A stretch of 64,000 nt of DNA from assembly GCA_013399305.1 (NCBI GenBank), contig VXAI01000136.1:2037159-2101158 (forward strand), written 5' to 3'. This DNA is from Rostratula benghalensis. Lineage: Eukaryota > Chordata > Aves > Charadriiformes > Rostratulidae. The stretch's first letter is position 1; each line of letters begins with the position of its first letter. Shown in pieces: positions 53,534 to 64,000 of this stretch. The position numbers were made by a program, and so were the translations under genes. The notes under the pieces are model-generated. The model made no database searches and was not told the origin of the DNA. It saw nothing but the letters and a program-made list of their open reading frames with translations.

Positions 53534-54322
53534 GTAAGTTTACTTTTAAATAGTTTAATGTCTGAAAATTGAACTACTTTGTTTATGTGAAGACATTTTA
53601 GATAGGGTTACAAGGGTGTATATTTAATTTGTATCCTATAAATGAAAAGCGTGTTCTCTGAAGCTTTGAATATGGGTAGACTGAGGAAAAACCATTTGAC
53701 TATTTTAACTTGGTATTCTGTTTTTAGTTACTAGGAGAAGTAGCTTTCATTCTACTCCTGATCTAATGCTGCATTAAAATAAAACTAATTTTAAGTGGGA
53801 ATCTTTGAATCAGATTACATTATTAGCAGCAATTTTAGCTACCACTTTCATTTTTCAAAACCAAGCCACAATTTTTAAATTAATTCACTTCTGAAGTGCA
53901 TTGAAGGCAAGCAGTAATGTGGAATGAAAGCTCACTTGTCATCCAAGTGCCTTTGTGTCCTGTAATCAGAGTTACAATAATCCCATTTGCTTTTGTAGTT
54001 TACAGCTAAATTAAACTGTATTTTCATTCCTTAAGTCATCTGTCAGAGACTGATTTGGTTGCATTAGATATAGTGAATCATTAAGCGTAAGGAAACAGCA
54101 TGTGGAGTTGTAGATTCATTTTAGCTTGCTTTTCAAGTAATACATGCACAGAAATTGAATATGTAAGAATAGACTAATCCATGAAAATAAAATCAAATAT
54201 TACAGAAACACAGAATAGTTGAGCTGGTTGTTCAGGACATCTAAAATGATATACTGGGATGCATAAAAAAATTAAAATTAAGGTTGCATCCAGAAAGCTT
54301 ATGATGGCAATCTCTTTCATAG

Positions 54323-54409
54323 ATAAAGCAGACACAAGATGAAGAAAAGAAGCAACTTACTGCTCTTCGTGATTTGATAAAATCCTCTCTGCAGCTTGAT
54401 CAGAAGGAG
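54323..54409 (+). CDS. ASAP1: ASAP1 coding exon: end of BAR domain
   Basis: 87 nt, exactly 29 codons, phase 0 at both ends. Acceptor TCTCTTTCATAG, donor GTAAAT, which is weaker than the GTAAGT donors of its neighbours. It encodes IKQTQDEEKKQLTALRDLIK then SSLQLDQKE. This closes the BAR region and leads into the linker to the PH domain. The next constitutive exon (60521) also starts in phase 0, so the 9-nt exon between them is optional for the frame. Confidence 0.97.
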
Positions 54410-57400
54410 GTAAATAATTTAGACATGTTATTCTCAGAGCTAATGTGGATTTATTAATTCTGTGTTCAGAAATTGGTTCCCTTGATGTTCACTTTGTGTA
54501 GTTGTGGGTTCAGAAGAGTTGGACTTTGACCATTATGACAAAAGTAATATTTAGAAAGTTCAGCCTATATAAATCAACAAACAGGTTTAGATTTATTTTC
54601 CATTTCCATTTTATATATTAAAAGAAATTATTCAATTTTTGGTGTGATTTTATAATTTTTAATATGTTTTTAAATGTACTTTAGAAAAGTTGTAACAAAT
54701 CAGATAAATGCTTCACCTAGCCCAGTATCCTGTCCTTGACAATGCTAATGAATGAGTGTCCAGGAAAGAATACAAAGGGCTGGTGTGCACCCTTCTCTCT
54801 TACATCCTGCCATCCCCCAACCAGGTTGTGGTCAGGATTTTCCTGACCCAGGCAGCCCTGAGTAAGCCAGAGGGGCTTCTCCCTGTGTATGGTTTCTGTG
54901 TTATTATCCAGCTGCTATACTGCATGGATTTTGTGCTGATGTTCTCCTTGCCAGACCCATTTTGCTAATGCTATGTTGTAAGGAAGAAAATATGTATGTT
55001 AACTGGATAGCTGTGGCTGAGACAGGGCAGTTACAAGGAAAAATTTGTCATCAATTACACTGGTATCAGAAGTGAAGGGAGAACATGCAATGCCCATTGC
55101 AGATATTCTGGAATAGTCCTTGAATTAGGAGATAGGATATACTATATCTCACAGCTTCTACCTGAGATATTATTGTGAATTTTTCCAAAATTGTAGTGCC
55201 TGAGATTCAGAAATCCTGAATATCCTGTGGTGAATCTGAGTGATGGGGGTGTGTGGATATGTTTCTCTTAGGTAACTAAAACATTAGTACTTGTTGGGTG
55301 TTTACTATGCTTATTAAATATTTGTTACTAAATATGAATTATTATTATAATTAAACATTAGACAGGTGCCAGTCTGCTGCTTACATATGATTACCAACAC
55401 ACATGATTAGGCAGTTTTGCTAATATCAAACATACATCAAAACATAATGTACACCAGAGTACGGAGTCAGCCGAGTTTCCAACAGCGATCAGTGGTGGTC
55501 AGAGTGAAATGCAGGGCCATAAGCAATGGCCCATCTCCAGAACACCCTCCCCATAGCAGTTTGACTGTCTTTGCAGTCCCTTCCCCACCCGATGGGTTCC
55601 TTCCCTTGGAATTTGTGCAGTTGCTTTTGGAAGCAGCAGGAGCTTTAGCTGCTGTTAGAGCACCACGGCCACACGTTGTGTGGAGAAATCATTTTCCTTT
55701 TATTTGTTTTGAACTTTTAGATCTGTGTACCCTACTCAAGATGGGAGTGCTTGTGATTTTACAGTAGCATCACTAGATCTTTTCTGATAATTTATTTTAA
55801 TGTAAATCCTGACATTGGCTTGCTTTCTGACATGTGCCTAGTGCAGAGCTGGTGCGTAGCGTTTCATCAAGTGTAAGGCTATCGCCCTATCCTTCTGGTT
55901 CTGAAAGTTCATAGTCAACTCACAGTGTCCTGCTTTTCCCCTTTGTGTTTGTTTGCTCTGGGCTTCACCTGAAATTCTTCAGCCAGCCTTTCTTCAGCAT
56001 CCTGAACTATTTCATACTGTCTAGCAAACTCTGACATTTACTGTTCACCCTTGTGATTTAGTGTCAGACACTACATGTGATGGTACAGCTTTCTGTGAAA
56101 AGCATTTGGTTGGTTCCTGCTCATCTGAGGACTTTTCCTCCTGTCCTGTGGCAATGTAATCCCAGAGCACATCAGTCTGATTTCTCACATGTATCTGATG
56201 CTGACCCTGCAGAGAACTCCAGTGATTTTTGAGACACAAATCAGCTGCCCTGATTTTTCCAGTGTATGTAATATTAAATGTACTCTTAAATGTAGTTTTC
56301 CTTAATCTTCCTTATTTGGTATGAAACTTACTGGTCTTACTTCCCTGAAATCCTTCTGGAACTTCTTCAAAAACAGGACTTTAGCAATTGGGGCCAGTAA
56401 GTATTTTTCCAGGCTTTTGTGTATTTTTGTAGGTGGCCTGTGGTAATTATGGCTAATGCATGCAGACAAATGGCCTAAAGTTAGTCAATTATTTCAGATG
56501 GAGTCATAATTAATATAGGAATGATTCTTTACAGTGAGGTGGTGGTGTTATATAGCAGATAAATTTTGACCAGAAAGCTTTTCTTCTCCCTGCACCCTTC
56601 ATCCCATCGTTCTAAAGGACAACAAAACCTTAGTGCACACTGTATGTGGGATTTAGAATGTCTTTGATGTCACAAATGACAGGAGCACTACAGAATGCTT
56701 TGAACAGATCCCAGTTTATTGTAAGACCTGGCAGCTCTTTCTAGGACTCAATTTTCCCTGGTCTTGTACTTTACAGTCTTTCCCAGCTCTCTGTTTGGTA
56801 TTTTCTTTCCCTTTCCATCTCCAATGTGCACATGGACCTGCTAGATCTCTTCCATAACACACGCAGAGCTTCCTATACATGTGTTACCTCTAATCTCACC
56901 AGGATCTAAGGCACTCTGAAGGTAACTCATGCTCGTTCTCCATCCTCACCCCCAAAAGTTGAGCCGAGAACATTAGATTTCAAGAGCTGTTTTGGAAATA
57001 ACTTTAAATTCTAAAGTGTTTTATGGATCGATTACCAACACAACAGGAACAAGACCTGCTCTCTCCTCAGGTACTTTTTTTTTTTTTTTTTTCTCCCCAC
57101 AAGATTATCTGGAAAGAAAATTACCTCCTCCTGTCCTGGCAGCTGCATATTTTAAGTTCAAGCTACTTGGTAATCAGCCAGATCTCAGCAATGAAGTAGC
57201 ACAAATGGGTTGTTCTTCAGTCCCGTGTTTGTACATTCGGGGCTGCAAGTACTACAAGTCACCTTCCAGAGGTTGCTCACAGCGTGTGGTGAGGCAGAAT
57301 AACCAAGTGAAACACGGTGTTAGGGGGGGTTGGTTACCTATTCCCTGGATGAACAGTAAAAAGGATTCCCTTCAGTGGAAAGTAACCTCATTTAAAATAT

Positions 57401-59914
57401 GGAAATGAAACAAAGCAGATTCTGAAAATTAGATAAATGTTGTAATAAAACTAGCTTCACTGGTGTCAGCAAAATAAACTATGCAACTCCTCTGATTTAA
57501 AATATATATATAGTGTAGAAAAGCCCAGGAGCCTTGACAAGACTATGTGTGTGTGTATGTATGATATCTATGTAGAATTTACATGATAAATATAAAAATA
57601 AGGTGTTTGCCTTGAAGAGAATTGAAATTGCGTCTTAAAAAATACAATATTGCAATTCTCAGATACTCAGGAAACTCAAGGGAGAGAAAGACTTCTGGTG
57701 TAATGAAAGAATTCACTGTTTTGGATAAAATAGTAATTTGATCCAAGTGTCTCTTTCAAAATGAACGTGAGGACTTTCACTCGTGACTCTGCTGCAGTAC
57801 ATGAGTCAGAGCTGATGATGCTGGCAGAATCCGAGGAGCTTGATAAAAGAATGTCTCTGTTCTTTAGGTATTCAGTGTTACAATCCCAAAATAGCATTCC
57901 AGCACTCAGTACTCCTTAGGAGCTTGCAGACACCTGGCCTGGGTTTCAGCAGTCAGCTCTCCACCACTAAATACCCAAATAGTGGAGTGTGTGAAGCTGG
58001 GCTGCTTTACCGTGCCAGATGGCCTGCTTGGTGGTGATTTTGGACACCTTTGCCCACCTTGTAATTACATTATAATCTCACTTTTGGAAAATTTATGGAT
58101 TTACGAAGTACTGATTGTGAAATGAATGGGATTTTCTCTGCTGGATTTTTAGAAAATTCAGAAGTACTCTTACCAAAAATGACTTTGGCAGGGATAAAGT
58201 TTGAAATAATGAAATTGAGGTGTTGGCTGTGTGTAGTTTTGATTTCTTTGACCCTTGGTGCAAGAGCAGGAGATTGAAACTAGTGATTGCTGTCCAAATT
58301 GTAAATTCTGCCACCTTCAACTTCTTTGGAGTGGCCACTGGGTAAGTGAGAGTTCCTGCCCATCCCAGACTTACTGGGATCACAGGGGGGATTCCTGCGT
58401 GACTGTTGAACCTATTCAAGCATCCTAAATGGATCTTTTTGAATTGAGGCCAACATGGATGGGAAAGATTACTCTTCAGCACCCGAACCTTCATTCAGGG
58501 AGAGCTGGGGATTTACTGGAATGAGCCCAGCCTTGTTCCTTAAACTTCCAAGGTCTCATAATGCGACTCTTGCTGCACTGTTAGGTGCCTTCAGGGTGTT
58601 GTGTGCCATTACAGACATCTGTGCTGCTCTTACATGTTTGGCTGCCATACCTGTCCTTTCACCAGTGAAATACCTACTACAGTAACTTTTGCAATTACCT
58701 GGGCCTGGGGAAAGCCCATCTTGGCAATCTTTGAATCCTGGGTTGCACAGAGGCGCTGTGGCTCCGCTACAGGCAATGTCCCCCCTGCCCCAGGGGGCTG
58801 TCACAGCACCGAATTACAGCACAGGAATAACCAGAATTTGTAAAACTAGTCTGGTTTAAAGCTTTGGGGGGAAATACTTTAAGGGATTTTAAAAGGTACC
58901 AGTGGAAATTTAATTGCGTAAAGTATTTGTTTTCTATGTTGAGCATCATCTATACGTTAAGAAGATTAAATTTTAAAGGGAACCACACCTTGAATACAGT
59001 TTCCTACTCCCTATTCTTGTATATTAATTATTGATTCCAATGTAACTTAACAGCTTTATGTTGAGTTCAGATACTGTTCAAATCAAACTTGGTGTCTGTT
59101 TTTTTAACTGTTTCTTTAAATTTTGATTTATTTCCCCACATCTCCATCTGATACGCTCTTTGGAACAGGAATTTGGTCTCATTTTCCTCTTTCCAATGCT
59201 AATGCTAGCAGGACCCTAATTCCAGTCGGGGTTAGAAATTCACTTAGAACAAATGAGCTGCTTAAAGAAAAACACTTGTAAGAATCCTGAATAAAATAGG
59301 AGGGAGTAATCTTCAATACGTATCGGTTGTGGTAATTTTAAGAAACTGTGCTTTAAAAGACAAAATGTCTTTTTTTTTTTTTTTTGTGGCATTTTGTCAG
59401 GTGTTCTGCAAATAATTGTTTCAGAACTGTTTAGAACTGTATCAGTGTGTCCTTAATTATACCTTTCTATATAGATTTGCAAAAACTTAAAAAGGTAACT
59501 TTGGGCCTGATCTTTTTCAATGACTATTCAGAATTAGCTGCAGTTTGGTAGTAGAGGATAGAGCATAACTCTCGGTCTAGACAATTTAGATGTAATACAG
59601 ACTGGAAGACATTTCATAAAATTCGATCCTGTAGTCCTCTTAGTTGCTTTTCTGAGGCCAATGTCACACATGCAGCATTGCACGGAATTTTGTTATGTTT
59701 GGGTACTGGATGAGAAAAAGCACTGATGTGCCCGAAAACGTAAATTTTGCCTTCTTTCTAGTAGTGGTGTTAGAAGGGGGAAAAATTGTTTTACTGGATA
59801 TGGGGGCTTTACAATTTGTGTTCAAGGAACGTGTTTTTTAAATAAAATAATAATTCTTGTTTTAAATTATTTGCTTTCTCTTTTCTCTATTGCTTTTGCC
59901 TTTCGTGATCGAAG
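54410..59914 (+). other. ASAP1: ASAP1 intron, 5.5 kb, upstream of the microexon
   Basis: Contains an old repeat-like block at about 54695-54965 and a somewhat GC-richer stretch at 55440-55770 with an unassigned open frame. A T-tract at 57075-57092 runs into a 3' splice-site-like CTCCCCACAAG. AATAAA signals follow at 57444 and 57475. There is a T-run near 59368-59385. The last 50 bases carry the pyrimidine and TGC motifs of the microexon acceptor. Confidence 0.8.
54695..54965. repeat. Possible ancient CR1-related repeat
   Basis: CACCTAGCCCAGTATCCTGT followed by CCTTGACAATGC resembles a segment I associate with old sauropsid CR1-type repeats (the CTAGCCCAGTATCCTGTC motif). The rest is too diverged to place, and edges are guesses. 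Confidence 0.4.
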
Positions 59915-59923
59915 TCTAGGAGA
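59915..59923 (+). CDS. ASAP1: ASAP1 9-nt microexon (Ser-Arg-Arg)
   Basis: TCTAGGAGA lies between an acceptor (...GTGATCGAAG) and a perfect donor (GTAAGTCAAT). It encodes S-R-R in phase 0 and fits exactly between exons ending in ...LDQKE and starting with DSQSRQ. From memory, some mammalian ASAP1 isoforms read KESRRDSQSRQ at this point, which matches. Upstream is a pyrimidine-rich tract with three TGC motifs (59872, 59891 and 59897). That pattern is known for microexons activated by the neuronal splicing factor SRRM4/nSR100, so neural inclusion is an inference. The inserted residues lie in the BAR-PH linker. I am confident of the exon, less so of its regulation. Confidence 0.85.
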
Positions 59924-60520
59924 GTAAGTCAATGTTTTAATGAACTTTTGGGGATTTTTTGTTTTTTTCTGATGTGCTTATAAAAAGTTAATCCATTTCA
60001 CTTAATTGTTTCATTAGATCAGGCCAAAAGTTATTTCAGTTGACTTCATTCACTAAAACTCATCAATTATATACATAATTTTAATTGGTTTAAGAAATAG
60101 TGATTATTAGCATTTGGTTTTGCTTGTTTTTTATATGTGTTTCTATATATATGCATGCTGTATTCTGTTATTTTCTTTTTGAGATTTTTCTCTTAGATTT
60201 TACTCTTTGATTGTAAGATTATTCAGTATTAAATTTCTGTATTTTTAAAAGTCATTATTTTGAGATACATACTTGCATCCATACTATACTGTCACTGCCC
60301 AGCAAAGTAATTTAGTCTTGAACGTGCAGTTCAAGATCAGGTGATGTAAAAGCAAGCTCTCCTATGGATGTAAAACATGCCTTAGGAGCTCGCTCTCTCT
60401 GTTTTTTAACTTTATTAATTTGTGGAGTTGTGATAGAGAAGAGAAATAAAGTGAAATAGGCTTAAAGGAAAATTTACTGTGCATGTGAAGAAACGTTAAT
60501 GGCATTTTCCCCTTCTTTAG

Positions 60521-60621
60521 GATTCACAGAGCAGGCAAGGAGGATATAGCATGCATCAGCTTCAGGGGAATAAGGAGTATGGCAGTGAGAAGAAAGGTTA
60601 TCTTCTCAAGAAGAGCGATGG
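60521..60621 (+). CDS. ASAP1: ASAP1 coding exon: BAR-PH linker and start of PH domain
   Basis: 101 nt, acceptor TTCCCCTTCTTTAG, donor GTATGT. It encodes DSQSRQGGYSMHQLQGNKEY then GSEKKGYLLKKSD plus two bases of a Gly codon (phase 2 end). KKGYLLKKSDG is the first strand of the pleckstrin homology domain. In ASAP1 the PH domain binds PI(4,5)P2 and stimulates the adjacent ArfGAP domain. The polar linker DSQSRQGGYSMHQ separates it from the BAR domain. Confidence 0.97.
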
Positions 60622-61045
60622 GTATGTTCTTGGAGCACATAATCCATAGTGAGAACTACTACTGTGTGTCATGCACTGATTTATTTATTGTTTTGTGCTG
60701 TGGGTGCCTAAAGCACATTCTCCTATTGCGTGTGCCACAAGTACTCAAGAATTTCACAGTTCAAGTCTGAACAAAATCTGAATTTACTATAGTAAATAGA
60801 AAAACCATGATAAGCAATCATAAAAAAATAAGTCATATTAAAAGAAAGGTATAGTCTTTACAAGTATCTAAATCATGATTGAGACCTGTCATAAGTATTC
60901 AAATTACTTGTGGTGAGGCATTTAGTAAAGTTTTGACTGCATCTGTTTCTCAGGGCTAATCTTCTCAAAATGCTAATGGAAAATAATTATTTTGAAATAA
61001 TGTCCAGTTACTGATTTTTTTTGTTGGTGGTGTTCTTATGTGTAG

Positions 61046-61115
61046 GTTAAGGAAAGTATGGCAAAGAAGAAAGTGCACTGTTAAAAATGGGATTCTTACC
61101 ATATCACACGCAACG
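61046..61115 (+). CDS. ASAP1: ASAP1 coding exon: PH domain
   Basis: 70 nt, acceptor TTCTTATGTGTAG, donor GTAAGT. One base completes Gly, then 23 residues read LRKVWQRRKCTVKNGILTIS then HAT, ending in phase 0. It covers strands 2 and 3 of the PH domain and the basic WQRRK segment typical of phosphoinositide-contacting PH loops. Against the mammalian sequence as I remember it (SDGIRK...KCSVKN), this copy has Leu for Ile and Thr for Ser, both conservative. Confidence 0.97.
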
Positions 61116-63231
61116 GTAAGTTACTTTTATGCCTTTTTATTTAAGTAATAAATTAACAGCGTCCTTCCCCAGTGAATCTCTTGGTGTTAATGCGTGATTA
61201 CTGCTTCTCACAGATAGTGAACCATAGTTGCCAGGTTGCCATGTATCTGTCAGGTTGAATGGAGCTGTACGCCTGTTCTTACCATGCCTTTGGGATACGG
61301 GATGGGATTCACCTGGGTGAAATGAAGGGTCTCACAGTGTAGCTGTCTGTGTCAGAGCAAGGTCCTGCAGACTCCTCTCTCAGGCACTGGGGAGCTGGTC
61401 AACGTAGTCAAAGGAATCTGAGTAGGTTGTGTCAGATACCCTGTTACAAACTGTACTGGAAGACTAAGAACTGGGTCATACATAGATGTCTGTATTACAG
61501 ATGTTTTATTCCTTCACAGGGTGTTAATTATTTAAAACATTCATTTTGTAAACAACTTGAAATTGTTGAGCTAATCAGAGTGAGAAAATGAGAATAAAGT
61601 TGAAATTGATTTCAAGACTTCTTGTGGTCTTTGTGAAGTTAAGAGAACTCTTCTTTAGCCTTCTACAATTTTTCTTCATTTTTTTTCCCCACTGCTATAG
61701 CTTATGACAGTGGATTTAATGCGTATATAAATTTACCAATAATTTGATAAGAAAATGGCAAATAAAATGAACAGACTTTTCAATGAGTACTTCAAATGGT
61801 TTTGCTCACAAGCATTGCTATGGTATATCAGTGAAGTATATAACTTGGAAACTCAGGAAGAGTCTGATATTAGATGTTATTGACAGAGTGTGACAGAGGA
61901 ATATGTTAATATTTTGAGTGCTTTCAAATGCAATGACATTTTGGAAAGTTCTGGGAATCGGGTGTGTGTCTGAAGTATCTTCCTGGACATGCTAAGTCAT
62001 GAGGGAGTAACATTATCATGATGGAAGCAGTCCTAAAACTGTCTTCTGCCAGCACAGCATACATTTGTGGCAAATGAGAGTAACTCCTGTTACTCTTGTG
62101 AAAAGAGGTGGTCCCATTTCATCACCCAAATTCCACTGATGGCCATGAATATCAGCACCTAAACCAACTACCTGTCATAAGGAAGTTACTACATTTTGTG
62201 CTGGAGAGTGGTTCTTTTCAATGGCTGGAAAGATATCCTCACCCCCTTTGAGGAGTCACTTAGTCAAATCCCTTATGATTGGTTACTAATACCTAGGTTA
62301 GTAACAGTTATCACCATTTGGTTAAAAAAAACCCCATAAATTCCTGCATTGTCAAGCTCAAGACTTGTCAATTTACAATTGTTTGGACTGCACTATGGAC
62401 TGTGGTTTTCCTTTTCTTCTGTGTAGCTGTGTAAAAGCAGTTCCATTTGCTGGTTTCTCTGGCAGTGCTAAGAGGAAAGTCATTTCCTTGTTTTCAGTGA
62501 TGAGAAGCTCGTATCCTGGCAATCTGTTTGACACTAAACTTTGGAAACTGAGACTGCAAGCACATGTCTACTCCTTCAAGAAACTGTTGTTTCTTAGGTG
62601 TTAAAAGTATATTGTTCACAAGCTTCTTCTGACAAATGTTTGACAGTGTTGGTTGGTTGGTTTTGTGTTACTTTTTTATTTGGTTGTAACACGAGCAACT
62701 TCCAAAACTCCATTTTCCAAGCCCTGCTATAAAGTCTATCCCCAAGTTAAGTAACTTAATTACAGCAGAGAATATTAGTAGATGTATTTATTCCAAGTTC
62801 TGAAAATCCAGATCTCCAGCTTCCTGCTTCCCTTTAAAATTTTTAGAGTGCTAGCTTTAATTTATTTAAAATGGGAGGAAAATTTGAATACGGGCATGCC
62901 CTAATGAAAAAAAAAATGCATAATAGTTTTACCATTATTTATGAAATACAATAAGAAACTCCAGTATTAGCATATTCAAAATGAAGGTTTATTCCTTTAG
63001 TTCATGTCAAATAGTCAGGAAAGCTTGCTGTGAAGATTTTATTTTTGTTTAGATTTATCAATCTGTCCATTCTAACAGAGCAGGTCAAAGTCATGCTGGT
63101 CTCCAGCATTTTGAAGGTGTTAATTTACAGTGCAGACATGCATATACCTACATCCCATTTACCCACTCCCCAGAAAGGAAAAATAATCCTAAATCAAGAC
63201 ATTTTCAAAGTAAAATAAATTTTCTTTTTAG

Positions 63232-63319
63232 TCCAACAGGCAACCAGCTAAACTGAATTTACTGACCTGCCAGGTGAAGCCAAATGCTGAAGATAAGAAG
63301 TCTTTTGATCTAATATCAC
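63232..63319 (+). CDS. ASAP1: ASAP1 coding exon: PH domain (last exon in window)
   Basis: 88 nt, acceptor TTTTCTTTTTAG, donor GTACGT. It encodes SNRQPAKLNLLTCQVKPNAE then DKKSFDLIS plus one base of the next codon (phase 1 end), expected to become His in the exon beyond the window. This is the middle of the PH domain. The GTACGT donor is less canonical than GTAAGT but fits the GTRNGT pattern, and the reading frame continues as expected for ASAP1. Confidence 0.96.
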
Positions 63320-64000
63320 GTACGTAGCAGCTTCAGTACCATTGTGCTTTATCTGGTATTTCTAAAAATGTCATTACAAGATACTTGGAGTAAAAATGAG
63401 GCTCCAGATAGAGATACCCCACGAGTGTTTAGATCTCTCTGCTTTTGAAGACAGGTTGACTGGACAAATGACTACAGAACCTTTGGGGGGGGGGGGGTGA
63501 CAAAGCCTTTGCACTTGTGACAAGTGAAGTGCAGCCTATGTGCAGTTTTCCTAAGCTCAGGGAGGTGTTTAACAGCTCAGTGGAACATGCACCAGCTGTG
63601 TCCCCCAGGAAATGAAACACACCTTTGACCTCATCTTGTTTTTCCTTCCTTGTTCGTTCTGCTTTGAGCACAGAACAAACAAGTGTTTGAGGGGGGTTAA
63701 GAAAGGCAAGGACAACCCAATTTCTTTTGTTCTCATATATGCCTCTGTTTGGCTAAAATTGGAGGAGCCTTGTCTTCTCAGCATTAAAGGTTCTGTCATT
63801 TCCCCTTTTCCCATTTTGGTCTTCTGTAGCAGGTATTTGTATCCAGTTTGATTTTTAAAACCACTTTTGAAGTCTATGAGCCAACTTACTCTTATGAGTC
63901 TTTCCATTGATAATATTAATCACCAAGCAACTCCAGCATTCTGTGTGTACAAGGACAGTCTACGAAACCTTTGAATGTGAGGGATAATGTTCAGTCCCAA
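63320..64000 (+). other. ASAP1: ASAP1 intron, 5' part, runs off the window
   Basis: Intronic sequence after the donor at 63320. It contains a run of 13 G at 63485-63497. Nothing else was recognised. Confidence 0.85.
63485..63497 (+). repeat. G13 homopolymer
   Basis: Thirteen consecutive G (the reference may be off by one or two because such runs are hard to sequence). Confidence 0.9.

Larger units (their letters stand above)
51850..54322 (+). other. ASAP1: ASAP1 introns between the clustered BAR exons
   Basis: Apart from the two exons inside this span, the three introns (51850-52623, 52710-53457, 53534-54322) are each 0.7-0.8 kb of AT-rich sequence with short T-rich tracts (for example 53299-53335). 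No repeat family or gene was recognised in them. Confidence 0.85.
59924..63231 (+). other. ASAP1: ASAP1 introns around the first PH exons
   Basis: Introns 59924-60520, 60622-61045 and 61116-63231. AT-rich, with a TTGG-type run near 62650. No repeat family, RNA gene or extra exon was recognised. Confidence 0.85.
1..64000 (+). other. ASAP1: ASAP1 transcription unit, internal part (neither end in window)
   Basis: Twelve + strand exons between 35604 and 63319 translate, when joined, into one continuous frame that matches ASAP1 from memory of the mammalian protein. Landmarks in order are [74 protein letters not shown] and KKGYLLKKSDG. ASAP1 is a multidomain GTPase-activating protein for Arf GTPases (BAR, PH, ArfGAP, ankyrin repeats, proline-rich region, SH3). 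It acts at membranes, focal adhesions and podosomes. The paralogue ASAP2 is excluded by diagnostic stretches such as LDQDRTALQKVKKSVKAIYN and QLDQKE, where I recall ASAP2 differing. I searched 1-35603 for the preceding exons (the MPDQISVSEF start region and the stretch ending in LLEE) and saw neither, so the first 35.6 kb is taken as intron. All splice donors are GT and all acceptors AG. The assignment is firm; transcript ends are outside the window. Confidence 0.95.

Noticed and set aside
55417..55767. 116-codon plus-strand open frame
   Set aside because: No recognised domain and no good splice signals at its edges. Slightly GC-rich local composition explains the lack of stops.
1..64000. tRNA, rRNA, snoRNA, microRNA or CRISPR features
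   Set aside because: No A/B-box tRNA structures, rRNA text, C/D or H/ACA box pairs or regularly spaced repeats were recognised by eye. A covariance-model scan would be needed to exclude small RNAs.

Overview
The window is vertebrate nuclear DNA, almost certainly from a bird. It is AT-rich, intron-dominated and low in gene density. Its interspersed repeats are mostly CR1 LINE fragments ending in the avian-type ATTCTATG(ATTCTATG) 3' terminus. There is no bacterial-style coding, no operon and no CRISPR array, and nearly all long open frames are chance frames or repeat fragments.

The one gene I can identify firmly is ASAP1 (ArfGAP with SH3 domain, ankyrin repeat and PH domain 1), on the + strand. 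Twelve consecutive internal coding exons can be read with consensus splice sites and matching phases: 35604-35676, 43725-43870, 49029-49103, 49438-49487, 51720-51849, 52624-52709, 53458-53533, 54323-54409, a 9-nt microexon at 59915-59923, 60521-60621, 61046-61115 and 63232-63319. Together they give 991 nt (about 330 codons). They cover most of the N-terminal BAR domain, the BAR-PH linker and the first half of the PH domain. The 5' exons lie upstream of the window. The rest of PH, the ArfGAP, ankyrin, proline-rich and SH3 parts lie downstream.

Positions 1-35603 are one large upstream intron. It holds eight recognisable CR1 pieces on both strands, a possible LTR-like block near 18.7-19.2 kb, homopolymer and GT-rich low-complexity tracts, and otherwise unique sequence in which I see no gene. 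Intron 35677-43724 is the most unusual. It contains GC-richer sequence with open frames on the minus strand. With a segment at 34344-34640 in the preceding intron, these form a plausible but unproven nested antisense gene: a start-codon exon with a donor at 39840, a phase-matched acceptor at 34640, a stop at 34344 and an AATAAA signal at 34066-34071. Intron 43871-49028 carries a CR1 copy just after its exon. Intron 54410-59914 carries an old repeat and a strong unexplained 3' splice-site-like sequence at about 57070-57103.

The points most worth following are the SRR microexon between the BAR and PH domains (in frame, flanked by UGC motifs, creating an RRDS site), the antisense gene candidate, and a chimeric CR1 copy in which part of the reverse transcriptase is present twice.
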